The notes: generated by a model not told the origin, from the letters alone. Positions 10,407 to 18,701 are shown, counted from the stretch's first letter. The stretch is 64,000 nucleotides of DNA from Actinacidiphila yanglinensis (GCF_900107965.1 NZ_FNVU01000031.1:33821-97820); one strand, 5' to 3'. Made by a program: numbers and translations.

Positions 10407-11828
10407 TTAGGCGGCAGCGCCGGTGCGGACGGCGAACTCCCTCAGGCCGGGGAGGCTCTGGGGTGCGTACAGCAGGTCGGCGGTCAGGGAGCGCAGGGCG
10501 GGGCGACGGACTTCTTCGGGTGCGGTGCGTTCGACGGCGGTCAGCGCGCTGAAGGTGCGTCGGTTGTCGCCGATTTGGTGCCACATCCTGGCGGTGTCGG
10601 TGTAGTACCGGGCAACGCGTTCGGTGCTGGCCAGCTGAGACGGTTTCACGCGGGCGGCGTAAGGGACGGCGTCATCGGGCGTGCCCAGGACGGTGAGGCT
10701 GCTGATGCGGTACATCGCGCATTCGGCCGGACTGGCGGAAATGGTGAAGAGCCCGGCCGGCGGCCCGGTCCTGGTAACGGTGATGCGGTCGGCGGACTCC
10801 TCCGCCTCCCCCAGAAGGTCCAGGGCGGTGCTGCGCTGTCCGCCGGTGGCGGCGGTGTAGGCGGCAGTCATGAGCAGGCAGACCCGAGCGGCGAGGGCAT
10901 CGGTGAGCTGGGAGCCTGGGCCGAGGTCAAGGGCCGCGGCGGTACCGGTGAGGAAGTGCACGGCGTCGCTACTGCGGCCGGCGCGGCGCATGGTGATGGC
11001 CAGGACGCGGGCGGCCTCGCTGACGGCGTGAGGGTCGCCGCTGGCGCGGGCGGCGTTCAGCGCACGGTCGGCGGTGGCCCAGGCGGCTTCGGAGTGCTGC
11101 TTGACGGCGAGTTCCGTGGCCAGGACGTAGGCGCGGGCGACCATGGCCTGGGCGTGTTCGCGGGCCCGCCCGCTGGTGGCGTCGCGTGTGGCTTCGGCGG
11201 TCGCGATCAGCGGGGGCAGGGCACGGCCGAGGGCTGCGTAGCGCGCCGCGGTGAACTGATCACGGGCCCCGGCCAGGGCGGTTGCCAGGGCGCGCGGGCC
11301 GGCGGGTGCTGCGGCCACTGGGGTGAACAAGGCACGTTCCATGGCGGCAGCCGGGTTGTCGCCGTCTTCCTGCGCGGCGGCCGGGGACGCGGTTCCGGCG
11401 ATCATCCCGGCTCCCAGGCCGAGTGCGCCGGCCACCAGTTCGCGTCGTCGCACGTCGTCCTCCTGATCGGCTTCGGCCAGCCTAGCGGCCGACGGCGGCG
11501 GGGTGGGGACGGTACGGGGGATCGGCGGGCCGGCGGCGGCCGTGGCGCTGCCGGCTGCGGCCAGACCCATGAGGTCCGGCGGTATGCCCAGGCCGTCGGC
11601 GATACGCGTCAAGACCTCCAGGCTCTGAACCTGGCGCAGGCCGCGTTCGATGGCGCTGACATCGGACTGGGCCAGACCCACCAAGGCGCCTACGGCGGTC
11701 TGGCTGGCACCGGCGTACTTGCGGAAGTGCTTGAACAGGACGGCCACGTCGCGCTGTTCGAGGGCGGGGCGGACCGTGTCCTGGTCCCACAGGCCGGCGG
11801 GCACGGCGGGCTGGTGGTGGCTGCGCAC
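10407..11828 (-). CDS. XRE-family regulator with TPR-like sensor region
   Basis: 473 aa from GTG 11828, preceded by GGGGAG at good spacing; an upstream in-frame extension has no ribosome site. Residues ~25-85 form a Cro/C1 helix-turn-helix (S-Q-T-A-V-G-A-L-V-G-L-A-Q-S-D-V-S-A-I-E-R-G). A linker follows with an R-R-R-E-L-V plus hydrophobic stretch (~135-160). About 300 alpha-helical, TPR-like residues complete the protein. This layout is common in Streptomyces regulators beside biosynthetic loci. It is divergent from the proline-rich ORF and its seven-gene operon, the likely target; a 14-bp palindrome lies between them. Confidence 0.85.
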   Translation of the reverse strand: MRSHHQPAVPAGLWDQDTVRPALEQRDVAVLFKHFRKYAGASQTAVGALVGLAQSDVSAIERGLRQVQSLEVLTRIADGLGIPPDLMGLAAAGSATAAAGPPIPRTVPTPPPSAARLAEADQEDDVRRRELVAGALGLGAGMIAGTASPAAAQEDGDNPAAAMERALFTPVAAAPAGPRALATALAGARDQFTAARYAALGRALPPLIATAEATRDATSGRAREHAQAMVARAYVLATELAVKQHSEAAWATADRALNAARASGDPHAVSEAARVLAITMRRAGRSSDAVHFLTGTAAALDLGPGSQLTDALAARVCLLMTAAYTAATGGQRSTALDLLGEAEESADRITVTRTGPPAGLFTISASPAECAMYRISSLTVLGTPDDAVPYAARVKPSQLASTERVARYYTDTARMWHQIGDNRRTFSALTAVERTAPEEVRRPALRSLTADLLYAPQSLPGLREFAVRTGAAA

Positions 11829-11921
11829 GGTGATCTCCCCTCTCAGGGGACCAGTCTCGACTGCGCCAGCGTAGATGCGCGGTGACTGCTTGTCATGGCT
11901 TTGGGGTGACGGCCAGAGGCC

Positions 11922-11935
11922 GGCCCTATAGGGCC
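11922..11935. promoter_or_regulatory. 14-bp palindrome between XRE gene and operon
   Basis: GGCCCTATAGGGCC is a perfect palindrome in the divergent intergenic region and is the only AT-centred one there. It could be an operator for the XRE protein. No second copy was noticed in the window. Confidence 0.35.
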
Positions 11936-12042
11936 TCGGGATGGGTTTGCGGCCCCGGAGTTCCCAGGCTGGGACAACAGCCGACGACCGCGGCGCCTCA
12001 GCAGGGGCCGCCGCCTGCCCCGCACCGAGGAGGAGTTCCGCC

Positions 12043-12123
12043 ATGCGCCCCCAGCCCCCTCCCCCGCCGCCTCCCGCCCCTCCGGCCCCTCCGACTCCCT
12101 CACCGCCTCCGCCGCACGTGTAG
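12043..12123 (+). CDS. 26-residue polyproline peptide (leader peptide or RiPP precursor candidate)
   Basis: ATG 12043 is preceded by an excellent GAGGAGGAG (12027-12035) at 7-nt spacing, which argues for real translation. Seventeen of the 26 residues are proline: a run of seven at residues 5-11 and a run of four at 21-24, broken by Ala, Thr and Ser, ending His-Val. Proline runs stall ribosomes unless EF-P helps (established). The stop codon falls inside the left arm of a 17-bp hairpin (12113-12152), and the seven-gene operon starts 120 nt downstream. Two readings are possible: an attenuation leader sensing proline charging or EF-P, or a ribosomal peptide substrate for the downstream enzymes. 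The sequence alone does not decide. Confidence 0.6.
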   Translation: MRPQPPPPPPPAPPAPPTPSPPPPHV

Positions 12124-12152
12124 CCGGGCGCGCCTGCCCGGCTACACGTGCG
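12113..12152 (+). terminator. Perfect 17-bp hairpin, terminator/attenuator candidate
   Basis: Left arm 12113-12129, loop 12130-12135 (gcgcct), right arm 12136-12152; no mismatch. There is no T run after it, as in many Streptomyces terminators. The TAG stop of the proline-rich ORF (12121-12123) is in the left arm, so a terminating ribosome would block hairpin formation while one stalled in the proline runs would not. Confidence 0.75.
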
Positions 12153-12243
12153 CGGCGCCGCATCGGCGTGCAGCGCCCGGAGCCGGGCCCGCTCGCACCC
12201 GCCGAACGGCCCTCACCCGAAAACTGATGACGAGGAGCTTCTC

Positions 12244-13083
12244 GTGCAGGGATTCGTCGTACTCAATCCTGACGAGCTGGGCCAAGACCCGGCCGCCGGA
12301 ATGGACTTGGCCGTCGCCCTGGGTGTCGGTCACCTGGAGATCCGCAGCGCCTACGGCTCGAACGCCCTGGTCCTGGACGATGACCGGCTGCGCACGGTGC
12401 GGCGGCTGGCCGACGAGCGGGGGCTGGTCGTCGCGGCGCTGGCGTCGCCGCTGTGGAAGTGGTGCCGTCCCGAGGCGACCCCGGGCCGGGTCGACAGCTT
12501 CGGCTTCCCCACCCGGGTGCCGGACCAGGACCGCCGCCGGTGGGTGGACCGGGCGATCAGCGTCGCCGGAATCTTGGGCACCGGCCGGATACGGGTCTTC
12601 TCCCATCTGCGGGTGGAGGGCGCACTGACCGAGACGTTCCCCGACGACCCGCTGCTGCCCTACGCGCTGGAGCGGGCGAAGGCCGCTGGGGTGCGGCTGC
12701 TGCTGGAGAACGAGCCGGTGTGCACGATCGCCGAGCCCGCCGCTTTGCTGGACGTCCTGCGCACGCACCCCGACATGGGCCTGTGGCTGGACCTGGGCAA
12801 CCTGCACGAGGTCGGACACGGCACCGCCGGCGCGGTCGATGCCCTTGCCCCGTACGCGGAATACGTCCACGTCAAGGACTACCGGCCCGCCGCCGACGGC
12901 ACCAAGCACTTCACCGCTGCCGGATCGGGAAGCGTGCCGTACGGCGAACTGCTGGCAGCCCTGCACCGCGTGCGCCCCGCCCTGCCGTACGCGCTGGAGA
13001 CCCACGTGCGCGACGATCCGGCCGGAGCGATCACCCAGGGGGCGGCGTTCTTGCGCCGGACCATACCGGGCGGCCTGGCGTGA
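12244..13083 (+). CDS. Sugar phosphate isomerase/epimerase-type TIM-barrel protein
   Basis: 279 aa from GTG 12244 behind GAGGAG; an in-frame ATG at 12148 lies in the hairpin and has no site. The protein has the AP-endonuclease-2/xylose-isomerase-like pattern: L-L-L-E-N-E at mid length, W-L-D-L-G-N-L-H, Y-V-H-V-K-D-Y and a late A-L-E-T-H. These carry the Glu, Asp, His and Glu metal ligands expected of the family. Members isomerise or epimerise sugars, or dehydrate 3-dehydroshikimate; the substrate is unknown. First gene of the seven-gene operon, overlapping the next by GTGA. Confidence 0.8.
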   Translation: MQGFVVLNPDELGQDPAAGMDLAVALGVGHLEIRSAYGSNALVLDDDRLRTVRRLADERGLVVAALASPLWKWCRPEATPGRVDSFGFPTRVPDQDRRRWVDRAISVAGILGTGRIRVFSHLRVEGALTETFPDDPLLPYALERAKAAGVRLLLENEPVCTIAEPAALLDVLRTHPDMGLWLDLGNLHEVGHGTAGAVDALAPYAEYVHVKDYRPAADGTKHFTAAGSGSVPYGELLAALHRVRPALPYALETHVRDDPAGAITQGAAFLRRTIPGGLA

Positions 13084-14024
13084 GGCGGGTCCTGCTCGTC
13101 GGCGCGGGCGAGGTCGGCATCAAGCACCTCGAGGCCATAACCGGCGTCGAGGACATGACCGTGGTGGGGGTCACCGACCCCCGCCCGATCACCGGCCTGC
13201 CCGCCGGGCTGCCGCGGCTCACGCACTGGCAAAACGCCCTGGAACGGTTGGCCCCGGACCTGGTGGTCGTGGCCGCACCGCCCGGGACCGCGCTGACGGT
13301 CGCGCGCGGGGCCGCACGCACCGGTGCCATGGTGCTGGTGGAAAAACCCGTCACCGTCCGCGCCGCGGACCTCGGCCGCCCCGAGCCTGCGGACGAGCGG
13401 ATCTTCGTGGCGTTCCAGCCGCACTTCGCACCGGGCCTTCCCGGACTGCTCGACCACGGGCCGGCGGTGGACCGGGCCGAAGTGACGCTGGTCTGCCGAC
13501 GGGACCGGGCCTACTACCGCACCTGGCGCACCCACTGGGCGACGTCCGGTGGGGTCCTGCACCAGCAGGCCATCCACGGACTCGCCCTGGCCCTGCGACT
13601 GCTGCCGCCCGGGGACATCGCCTCCTGCGACGGCCTGGTGCGCCACGAGCGCCGGTGGGCCGAATCCGAGGACCACGTCACCGCCGAGGTCACCTTCACC
13701 AGCGGCGCCGTCCTGACCGTGGACGCCCGCGTCGACAGCGACAAACCTCCGCGGCACGAAGTGCTCCTGCACCTCGCCGACGGCCAGCAAGTCCACGTGC
13801 ACGGCCGGAACCTCGAAGCCGGACTCGGCCCGGCCACCACCGCGCCCGACGACCGCACGCTGCGCCGCGAGATGTACCGCGCCCTGCCCGCCCCCGGCAC
13901 CAGCGGTCCGTCCCACCACCATCCGAGCCTTTTCCCCCTCGGCGCCCTGGTGCGCCCGCTGGAGGTCATCGACCATGTCTACCGCACTGCCCGCCACCTC
14001 TCCCCGGCCCGTCCTGCCCAGTGA
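13080..14024 (+). CDS. Gfo/Idh/MocA-type NAD(P)-dependent oxidoreductase
   Basis: 314 aa. GTG 13080 overlaps the previous stop (GTGA). The N-terminus is a Rossmann fold (V-L-L-V-G-A-G-E-V-G). A-P-P-G-T-A-L and V-L-V-E-K-P-V-T follow, the latter being the family's E-K-P motif with the catalytic Lys. S-G-G-V-L-H-Q-Q-A-I-H supplies the conserved Asp/His-helix region. Relatives oxidise or reduce sugars and inositols. Pairing with a TIM-barrel isomerase is a frequent arrangement in cyclitol or sugar pathways (inference for this operon). Confidence 0.85.
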   Translation: MRRVLLVGAGEVGIKHLEAITGVEDMTVVGVTDPRPITGLPAGLPRLTHWQNALERLAPDLVVVAAPPGTALTVARGAARTGAMVLVEKPVTVRAADLGRPEPADERIFVAFQPHFAPGLPGLLDHGPAVDRAEVTLVCRRDRAYYRTWRTHWATSGGVLHQQAIHGLALALRLLPPGDIASCDGLVRHERRWAESEDHVTAEVTFTSGAVLTVDARVDSDKPPRHEVLLHLADGQQVHVHGRNLEAGLGPATTAPDDRTLRREMYRALPAPGTSGPSHHHPSLFPLGALVRPLEVIDHVYRTARHLSPARPAQ

Positions 14025-15201
14025 ACTCAGGGTCGAGGTCGTCGAACGCAAGGGCATCGGCCACCCCGACACCCTGGCCGACGCGATAGCCGAACGCGCC
14101 TCGCTCTACTACAGCGCCTACTGCCTGCGGGAGTTCGGCGCCGTGCTGCACCACAACCTCGACAAGGTCGCCGTCCTGGGCGGCCGGGCCCGATTCGGGG
14201 AGAGCGACGGCGTCTACGACCGCCCCGTCCGGGTGGTGTTCGGCGGCCGGATCTCGACCACCTTCGCCGGCCACGCCCTGCCGGTGCGCGAGATCCTGGA
14301 GCAGGCCGCCACCGACCAACTACGCGCCGCGCTGCCCGGCTTCGACAGCATCACCTACACCGTCCTGCACCAGACCACGGACTCCTCCAAGTTCCCGTAC
14401 TGGTTCGCGCCCCGCACCCTGGCCGACCTGCCCGAGCGCACCGCACCGTACTCCAACGACACCGCGTTCCTGGTCGGCACCGGCCCGCGCACCGCGGCCG
14501 AGACGACCGCGCTGCTCACCGAAGCATGGTTCCGCCGCCGGCCCTGGGCGGGCAGCGACATCAAGGCCCTGGTCATCCGGGACGGGACCATGTTCACGGT
14601 CACCACCTGCGTGCCGGCCCTGCCCGGTCACCTGTCCTCGGCAGCCGAACTCCACGACGCGGTCACCCACACCACGGGCGAGCTGACCGCGGAGCTATCC
14701 AAGCGCCTGCCCGGCCCCGTCACCGTGGTCTGCAACACACGCAACACCCCCACCGGTCCGCTGGCCGGTCAGTATTTCACCGTGTCCGGATCGGCGATCG
14801 ACTACGGCGAAGACGGCCTCGTCGGACGCGGCAACGCCCGCTCCGGGCTGATCACCCCCGGCCAGCAGGCAGGCAACGAAACCCTGTTCGGCAAGAACCC
14901 CGCCTACCACGTCGGCAAGGTCGGCGGCTGGCTCGCCGACACCGCAGCCACCGAACTCGCCCGCCGGGCCGGTCCCTGCCGCATCGCGGTGATGTGGACC
15001 AACGGCTCCCGCTACCCCGACCCCGCCTCGCTGGACATCACCACCACCCACCCCGCCCCCTACGCCGACGACGTCGTCCGCGCGGTGTTCCACCGCACTG
15101 ACTGGATGCCCGACCTCGTCGAGCACCACCGCTACCTGCCCGAAGTGGCCCCGGTCGAGGACCTGCTCGCCGAACTCGACCCGCCCACTACCCCGTCATG
15201 A
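13975..15201 (+). CDS. Archaeal-type S-adenosylmethionine synthetase
   Basis: 408 aa, ATG 13975 with GGAGG 9 nt before, overlapping the previous gene by 50 nt. Motifs match the archaeal-type AdoMet synthetase, not bacterial MetK: E-R-K-G-I-G-H-P-D-T near residue 24, H-N-L-D-K-V near 60, and G-R-G-N with G-L-I-T-P and F-G-K-N-P-x-Y-H-V-G-K further on. The family makes S-adenosylmethionine from ATP and methionine. Streptomyces normally depends on a bacterial MetK, so a second, archaeal-type copy inside an operon suggests a dedicated supply or an altered substrate (inference). ATGA overlap with the next gene. Confidence 0.88.
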   Translation: MSTALPATSPRPVLPSELRVEVVERKGIGHPDTLADAIAERASLYYSAYCLREFGAVLHHNLDKVAVLGGRARFGESDGVYDRPVRVVFGGRISTTFAGHALPVREILEQAATDQLRAALPGFDSITYTVLHQTTDSSKFPYWFAPRTLADLPERTAPYSNDTAFLVGTGPRTAAETTALLTEAWFRRRPWAGSDIKALVIRDGTMFTVTTCVPALPGHLSSAAELHDAVTHTTGELTAELSKRLPGPVTVVCNTRNTPTGPLAGQYFTVSGSAIDYGEDGLVGRGNARSGLITPGQQAGNETLFGKNPAYHVGKVGGWLADTAATELARRAGPCRIAVMWTNGSRYPDPASLDITTTHPAPYADDVVRAVFHRTDWMPDLVEHHRYLPEVAPVEDLLAELDPPTTPS

Positions 15202-16085
15202 GCCGGGGCACCGTGGCCACCGGCCACGTCACCGCCGCCATGGACCTGCCTACCGGGCTGGACACGACACCGGCCACCGCGGTGGGCGACCGGCTCCCCG
15301 GCGGCTGGCACCACGACGACCGCCCGCCGCCGCCCGAAGCTCCCGAAGTGATCGTGGAGTACACCACGGGGGATCCAGACGTCACCGCCACCGGGCGTGC
15401 GGTCCGCCTGCGCCTGACCCGCGCGGTCGCCGGCACCGCGACCCTGGCCTACGCCACGTACACAGCGCTGGAACGCGCCCGCCAGCACCGGCAGATGCTC
15501 ACCCTGCACGCCAACGCCGTGATCACCCCGGGTGGCTGCGGCGTGCTGCTCCTGGGGTCCAAAGGCGCGGGCAAGACCAGCGTGACCCTCGCACTGGGCG
15601 AGCGCGGCTTCACCCACGCCGGCGACGACCTCGCGGTCCTGGGCGAACACGGGTCGGAGCTGCTGCTGTGGCCGGGCCAAGCGACCGCCGCCGCCCGCCC
15701 CCGCGACGCGGCCAGGTGGCAGGTACCCAAACCCGTCGTCCGCCTGGCCCCGTTCGCCGCCAGCCCGTCCGCACTGGCCGCGGTGGTCCGCCTCACCGTG
15801 AACCCGGCCGTCCCCAGCCCGCTGCTGGTGAACGCTCTGCCGTTCAGCATCAACGAACAACTCCGCCTGCATGAGGCCCTCGCCCGCCAGATCTCCGGGC
15901 TGCCCACGCCGCTGAGCGGGCCGGCCGGTGCCCCGTACGGGCGGGTCTGGAACATCGACACCCCGGCCCTGGCCCACTGGCGCACCCACCTGATCTCCCG
16001 CCTCGGCAACCACCGGTACCTGTACCTGTACGCGCCCGACCCGGACAGCGCCGCCGACCTGATCACCCGGGAGATGACCACATGA
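15198..16085 (+). CDS. HPr kinase-like P-loop protein
   Basis: 295 aa, ATGA overlaps at both ends. The core resembles HprK-type kinases: L-H-A-N-A-V (103-108), Walker A G-S-K-G-A-G-K-T-S (120-128) and G-D-D-L-A-V-L (142-148) in the place of the catalytic Asp pair. The first ~90 residues are poorly conserved and proline-rich. HprK relatives phosphorylate serine on proteins, and some modify RiPP precursors such as lasso peptides; others act on small molecules. The target here is unknown. Confidence 0.75.
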   Translation: MSRGTVATGHVTAAMDLPTGLDTTPATAVGDRLPGGWHHDDRPPPPEAPEVIVEYTTGDPDVTATGRAVRLRLTRAVAGTATLAYATYTALERARQHRQMLTLHANAVITPGGCGVLLLGSKGAGKTSVTLALGERGFTHAGDDLAVLGEHGSELLLWPGQATAAARPRDAARWQVPKPVVRLAPFAASPSALAAVVRLTVNPAVPSPLLVNALPFSINEQLRLHEALARQISGLPTPLSGPAGAPYGRVWNIDTPALAHWRTHLISRLGNHRYLYLYAPDPDSAADLITREMTT

Positions 16086-17146
16086 CCACACCACGCACGG
16101 CCGCCGCGATCCTGCCCAGCCGCAACGAACCCGCCACCATCGCCGCCGTCACCACCGCCGTCGACACCGCCCTGGACGATCCCCAAGCGGTCATCGTCCA
16201 CACCGACTCCTCCGACGACCCCGCCACCGCCAGGCACTTCGCCGCGACCCCAACCCGGGCCCGGAAGATCAGCCTGACCGGCGTCCCACGCGGCAAGGGC
16301 ACCCAGATCCTGAACGCCCTGGCTCACCTGCCCGGCGGCACCGGGCCGGTCCTCATCGCCGACACCGACACCCGCAACCCCGACCCGGCCGTGTACCGCG
16401 CCCTCCTCAACCTCGCCCGCACCTCGGGCGGGTGTGCCACCGCGAACTACCCGCGCTACTGGGACGAAGCCAACCTCACCTCCCACCTGGCCCGCCCCCT
16501 GATCGCCGCCACCACCGGCCACGACATCCCCCAGCCGCTGGCCGGCGACCTCGCCCTACCGGCCCGGGCCGTCCGCGCAGCCCTCCGAGCCGACCTGGAA
16601 CTGGCCCCGGACCTCGCCGCCGCGGTCGACGGCTACGGCATCGACGCCTTCCTCCTGCTCACCGGCGCCCGCACCGGCCCCCTCAGCTCCGTCACCCTGC
16701 CTACGCCGAAACAGCACGCCGCTTCCTTCCCCCACCTGCAGCAGATCTACGACCAGGCCGTCCCCATCCTGCTCGCCCTCACCACCCACCAGCCCCAGCC
16801 CCGAGCCGCCGAAGCCCTGCCCGCTGCCCGGTACCGACCCGCCGAACGGCAGGTCACCCCCGACCGCCTGGCGTCCATGCACGCCGTGCTCGACAAACTC
16901 GCCCCCGCACAGGCCGGGTACGATGCTCCACCGTGGCCACTGCCGGTAGCCGATGCATGGCAAGCCGTCAGATCCGGGACTCCGCCGGACCAGGCGGCCC
17001 GCACCCTGTGGCCGGCCTATGTCGACCGCGTCCGTACCTGGCTGACCGCACCACCCTGCGGCGGGCGCGCCGCGGATCTCGCTGCCGCCCACGCCCGGCT
17101 GGTCACCGCCCTCACCTCCCGCACCGCACGGAGCCACACGCCATGA
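16082..17146 (+). CDS. Family-2-like glycosyltransferase
   Basis: 354 aa, translationally coupled on both sides (ATGA). The N-terminus starts A-A-I-L-P-S-R-N-E and a D-T-D motif near residue 97 (I-A-D-T-D-T-R-N-P-D) fits a GT-A nucleotide-sugar site. Q-P-L-A-G-D and G-Y-G-I-D follow in the order seen in glucosyl-3-phosphoglycerate synthase-like enzymes. Donor and acceptor cannot be inferred. No membrane segment is visible. Confidence 0.65.
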   Translation: MTTPRTAAAILPSRNEPATIAAVTTAVDTALDDPQAVIVHTDSSDDPATARHFAATPTRARKISLTGVPRGKGTQILNALAHLPGGTGPVLIADTDTRNPDPAVYRALLNLARTSGGCATANYPRYWDEANLTSHLARPLIAATTGHDIPQPLAGDLALPARAVRAALRADLELAPDLAAAVDGYGIDAFLLLTGARTGPLSSVTLPTPKQHAASFPHLQQIYDQAVPILLALTTHQPQPRAAEALPAARYRPAERQVTPDRLASMHAVLDKLAPAQAGYDAPPWPLPVADAWQAVRSGTPPDQAARTLWPAYVDRVRTWLTAPPCGGRAADLAAAHARLVTALTSRTARSHTP

Positions 17147-17889
17147 ACACCAGCGCCTTGTCCGCGTTCGCCGCGGAGCCCTTCCCCACCATCCGCCCCG
17201 GCGACGACCTCGCCGCGACGATCACCACCACCCTGACCGGCCAGGGCTCCGCACTGTGCGACGGCGACATCGTGGTGATCGCCTCGAAGGTCGTCTCCAT
17301 CGCCGAGGGTCGCTACCGGGACCTGGCAACTGTCACCCCAGGCCCTCAAGCTCGCGAGCTGGCAGCCCTCACGGGCAAGCCCGCCGAGATCGTCCAGCTC
17401 ATCCTCGACGAATCCAGCGACCACTTCCTGGCCACCGACCGCGGGCCGATCATCGCCCGACACCACCTCGGCTACCAGCTCACCTCCGCCGGCATCGACC
17501 GCGCCGGACCGGACGGGGCGTGGCTGCTGCCCGAGGACCCGGACGCCTCCGCCCGCCGGCTGCGCGACGCACTCACCACCTCCAGCGGGGCGAAGGTCGC
17601 CGTGGTGATCGCCGATTCCGACGGCCGGGCCGACCGCCGGGGCGCCACCGTCATCAGCATCGGCGCCGCCGGAATCGCCTCCCTGCGCGTCACCGAGCAC
17701 ACCGAACCCGGCGGCCGGACCAAGCATCAGGAGGAGACGCTGACCGACCTGGTGGCCGCCGCAGCCGGGCTGATCCTCGGCCAGCGTGGGCGCGGCGCCC
17801 CCGTCGCCGTCCTACGCGGCATCACCTACCAACCCAGCGACGAAGGCGTGGCCGCCATCCTGCACCACGCCCCAAAGCGCCGGCCGTGA
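17143..17889 (+). CDS. Coenzyme F420-0:L-glutamate ligase-like protein
   Basis: 248 aa from ATG 17143 (ATGA overlap); a longer open frame upstream is antisense-like noise in the glycosyltransferase gene. Motifs follow CofE/FbiB-N: I-R-P-G-D-D-L, D-G-D-I-V-V-I-A-S-K-V-V-S, then A-D-S-D-G-R-A-D-R-R-G-A with I-G-A-A-G where CofE has S-D-T-x-G-R-x-x-R-x-G. CofE adds glutamate to a phospholactate end through an acyl-phosphate. In this setting the enzyme may form an amide on another acid, since housekeeping F420 genes lie elsewhere in actinomycetes (inference). Confidence 0.8.
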   Translation: MNTSALSAFAAEPFPTIRPGDDLAATITTTLTGQGSALCDGDIVVIASKVVSIAEGRYRDLATVTPGPQARELAALTGKPAEIVQLILDESSDHFLATDRGPIIARHHLGYQLTSAGIDRAGPDGAWLLPEDPDASARRLRDALTTSSGAKVAVVIADSDGRADRRGATVISIGAAGIASLRVTEHTEPGGRTKHQEETLTDLVAAAAGLILGQRGRGAPVAVLRGITYQPSDEGVAAILHHAPKRRP

Positions 17890-18701
17890 AGCAGCTCGCT
17901 GTCCTGGGATCCCCCGTTGCCCAGGCGCTCTCGCCGGTGCTGCACCGGGCCGCGTACCAAGCAATGGGACTGGACTGGGCGTACCACGCCATCGAATGCC
18001 TGCCCGAAGAGCTGCCCGGGTTCCTGCACGGCCTGGACGGGAGCTGGGCCGGATTGTCCCTCACAATGCCACTTAAACGCGCTGTCCTGCCACTCCTGGA
18101 CGACGCCTCCGAAACCGTCCGGCAGACGGGAACCGCCAACACCATCGTCGTCCACCACGGGCGCCTGCTCGGCGACAACACCGACCTGCACGGCATGCTG
18201 CAAGCCCTCCGCGAAGCCGGTGTGACCAGCGCGACCTCGGTCACTGTCATCGGCGCCGGAGCAACCGCCGGCACCGCCCTGGCCGCCGCCCGGCACCTGG
18301 GCTGCCACCACGCCCACGTGATCGCCCGTAACCCCGACCGGGCCGACCACCTGCTCAACGCCGCAGAGCGGATCGAAATCCGCGCGGGCGTCCGTTCGTG
18401 GGCAACCGCCTCGGACCACCTGTCCGCCGGTCTCGTCATCTCCGCGGTACCGCCCGGCGCCGCCGACCACCTCGCACCGCACTGGCCCCGCGGCGCGGGA
18501 GCTTTCCTGGACGTCGTCTACCAGCCCTGGCCCACCCCTTGCGCGGTCGCCGCCCGGAACGCCGGAAGAACCGTGATCAGCGGACTGCCCATGCTCGTCC
18601 ACCAAGCCGCCCGCCAAGTCGTCCTCCAGACCGGACAACCCCGCGCCCCGTACGCGGACATGCTCCGCGCAGCCAACGAAGCGCTGACCACAGCGCCCTG
18701 A
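17886..18701 (+). CDS. Shikimate dehydrogenase-like (AroE family) oxidoreductase
   Basis: 271 aa from GTG 17886 (GTGA overlap). It has the AroE order: G-S-P-V-A-Q-A-L-S-P-V-L-H at the N-terminus, L-S-L-T-M-P-L-K with the catalytic Lys, A-N-T-I-V, G-D-N-T-D with the conserved Asp, and a Rossmann V-I-G-A-G-A-T-A-G-T. The late G-L-P-M-L-V-H-Q-A motif is also present. Catalytic residues look intact, so it should reduce a quinate/shikimate-like or cyclitol ketone. It closes the operon. Confidence 0.85.
   Translation: MKQLAVLGSPVAQALSPVLHRAAYQAMGLDWAYHAIECLPEELPGFLHGLDGSWAGLSLTMPLKRAVLPLLDDASETVRQTGTANTIVVHHGRLLGDNTDLHGMLQALREAGVTSATSVTVIGAGATAGTALAAARHLGCHHAHVIARNPDRADHLLNAAERIEIRAGVRSWATASDHLSAGLVISAVPPGAADHLAPHWPRGAGAFLDVVYQPWPTPCAVAARNAGRTVISGLPMLVHQAARQVVLQTGQPRAPYADMLRAANEALTTAP

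Noticed and set aside
10575..11885. Long plus-strand frame opposite the XRE regulator
   Set aside because: Gly/Arg-rich shadow; the minus strand has a clear helix-turn-helix protein.
11941..12042. Longer version of the proline-rich ORF starting at 11941
   Set aside because: The upstream ATG has no ribosome site, while ATG 12043 has GAGGAGGAG at ideal spacing.
11829..12044. N-terminal extension of the XRE gene
   Set aside because: No ribosome site, and it would run through the palindrome and intergenic region; GTG 11828 has GGGGAG.
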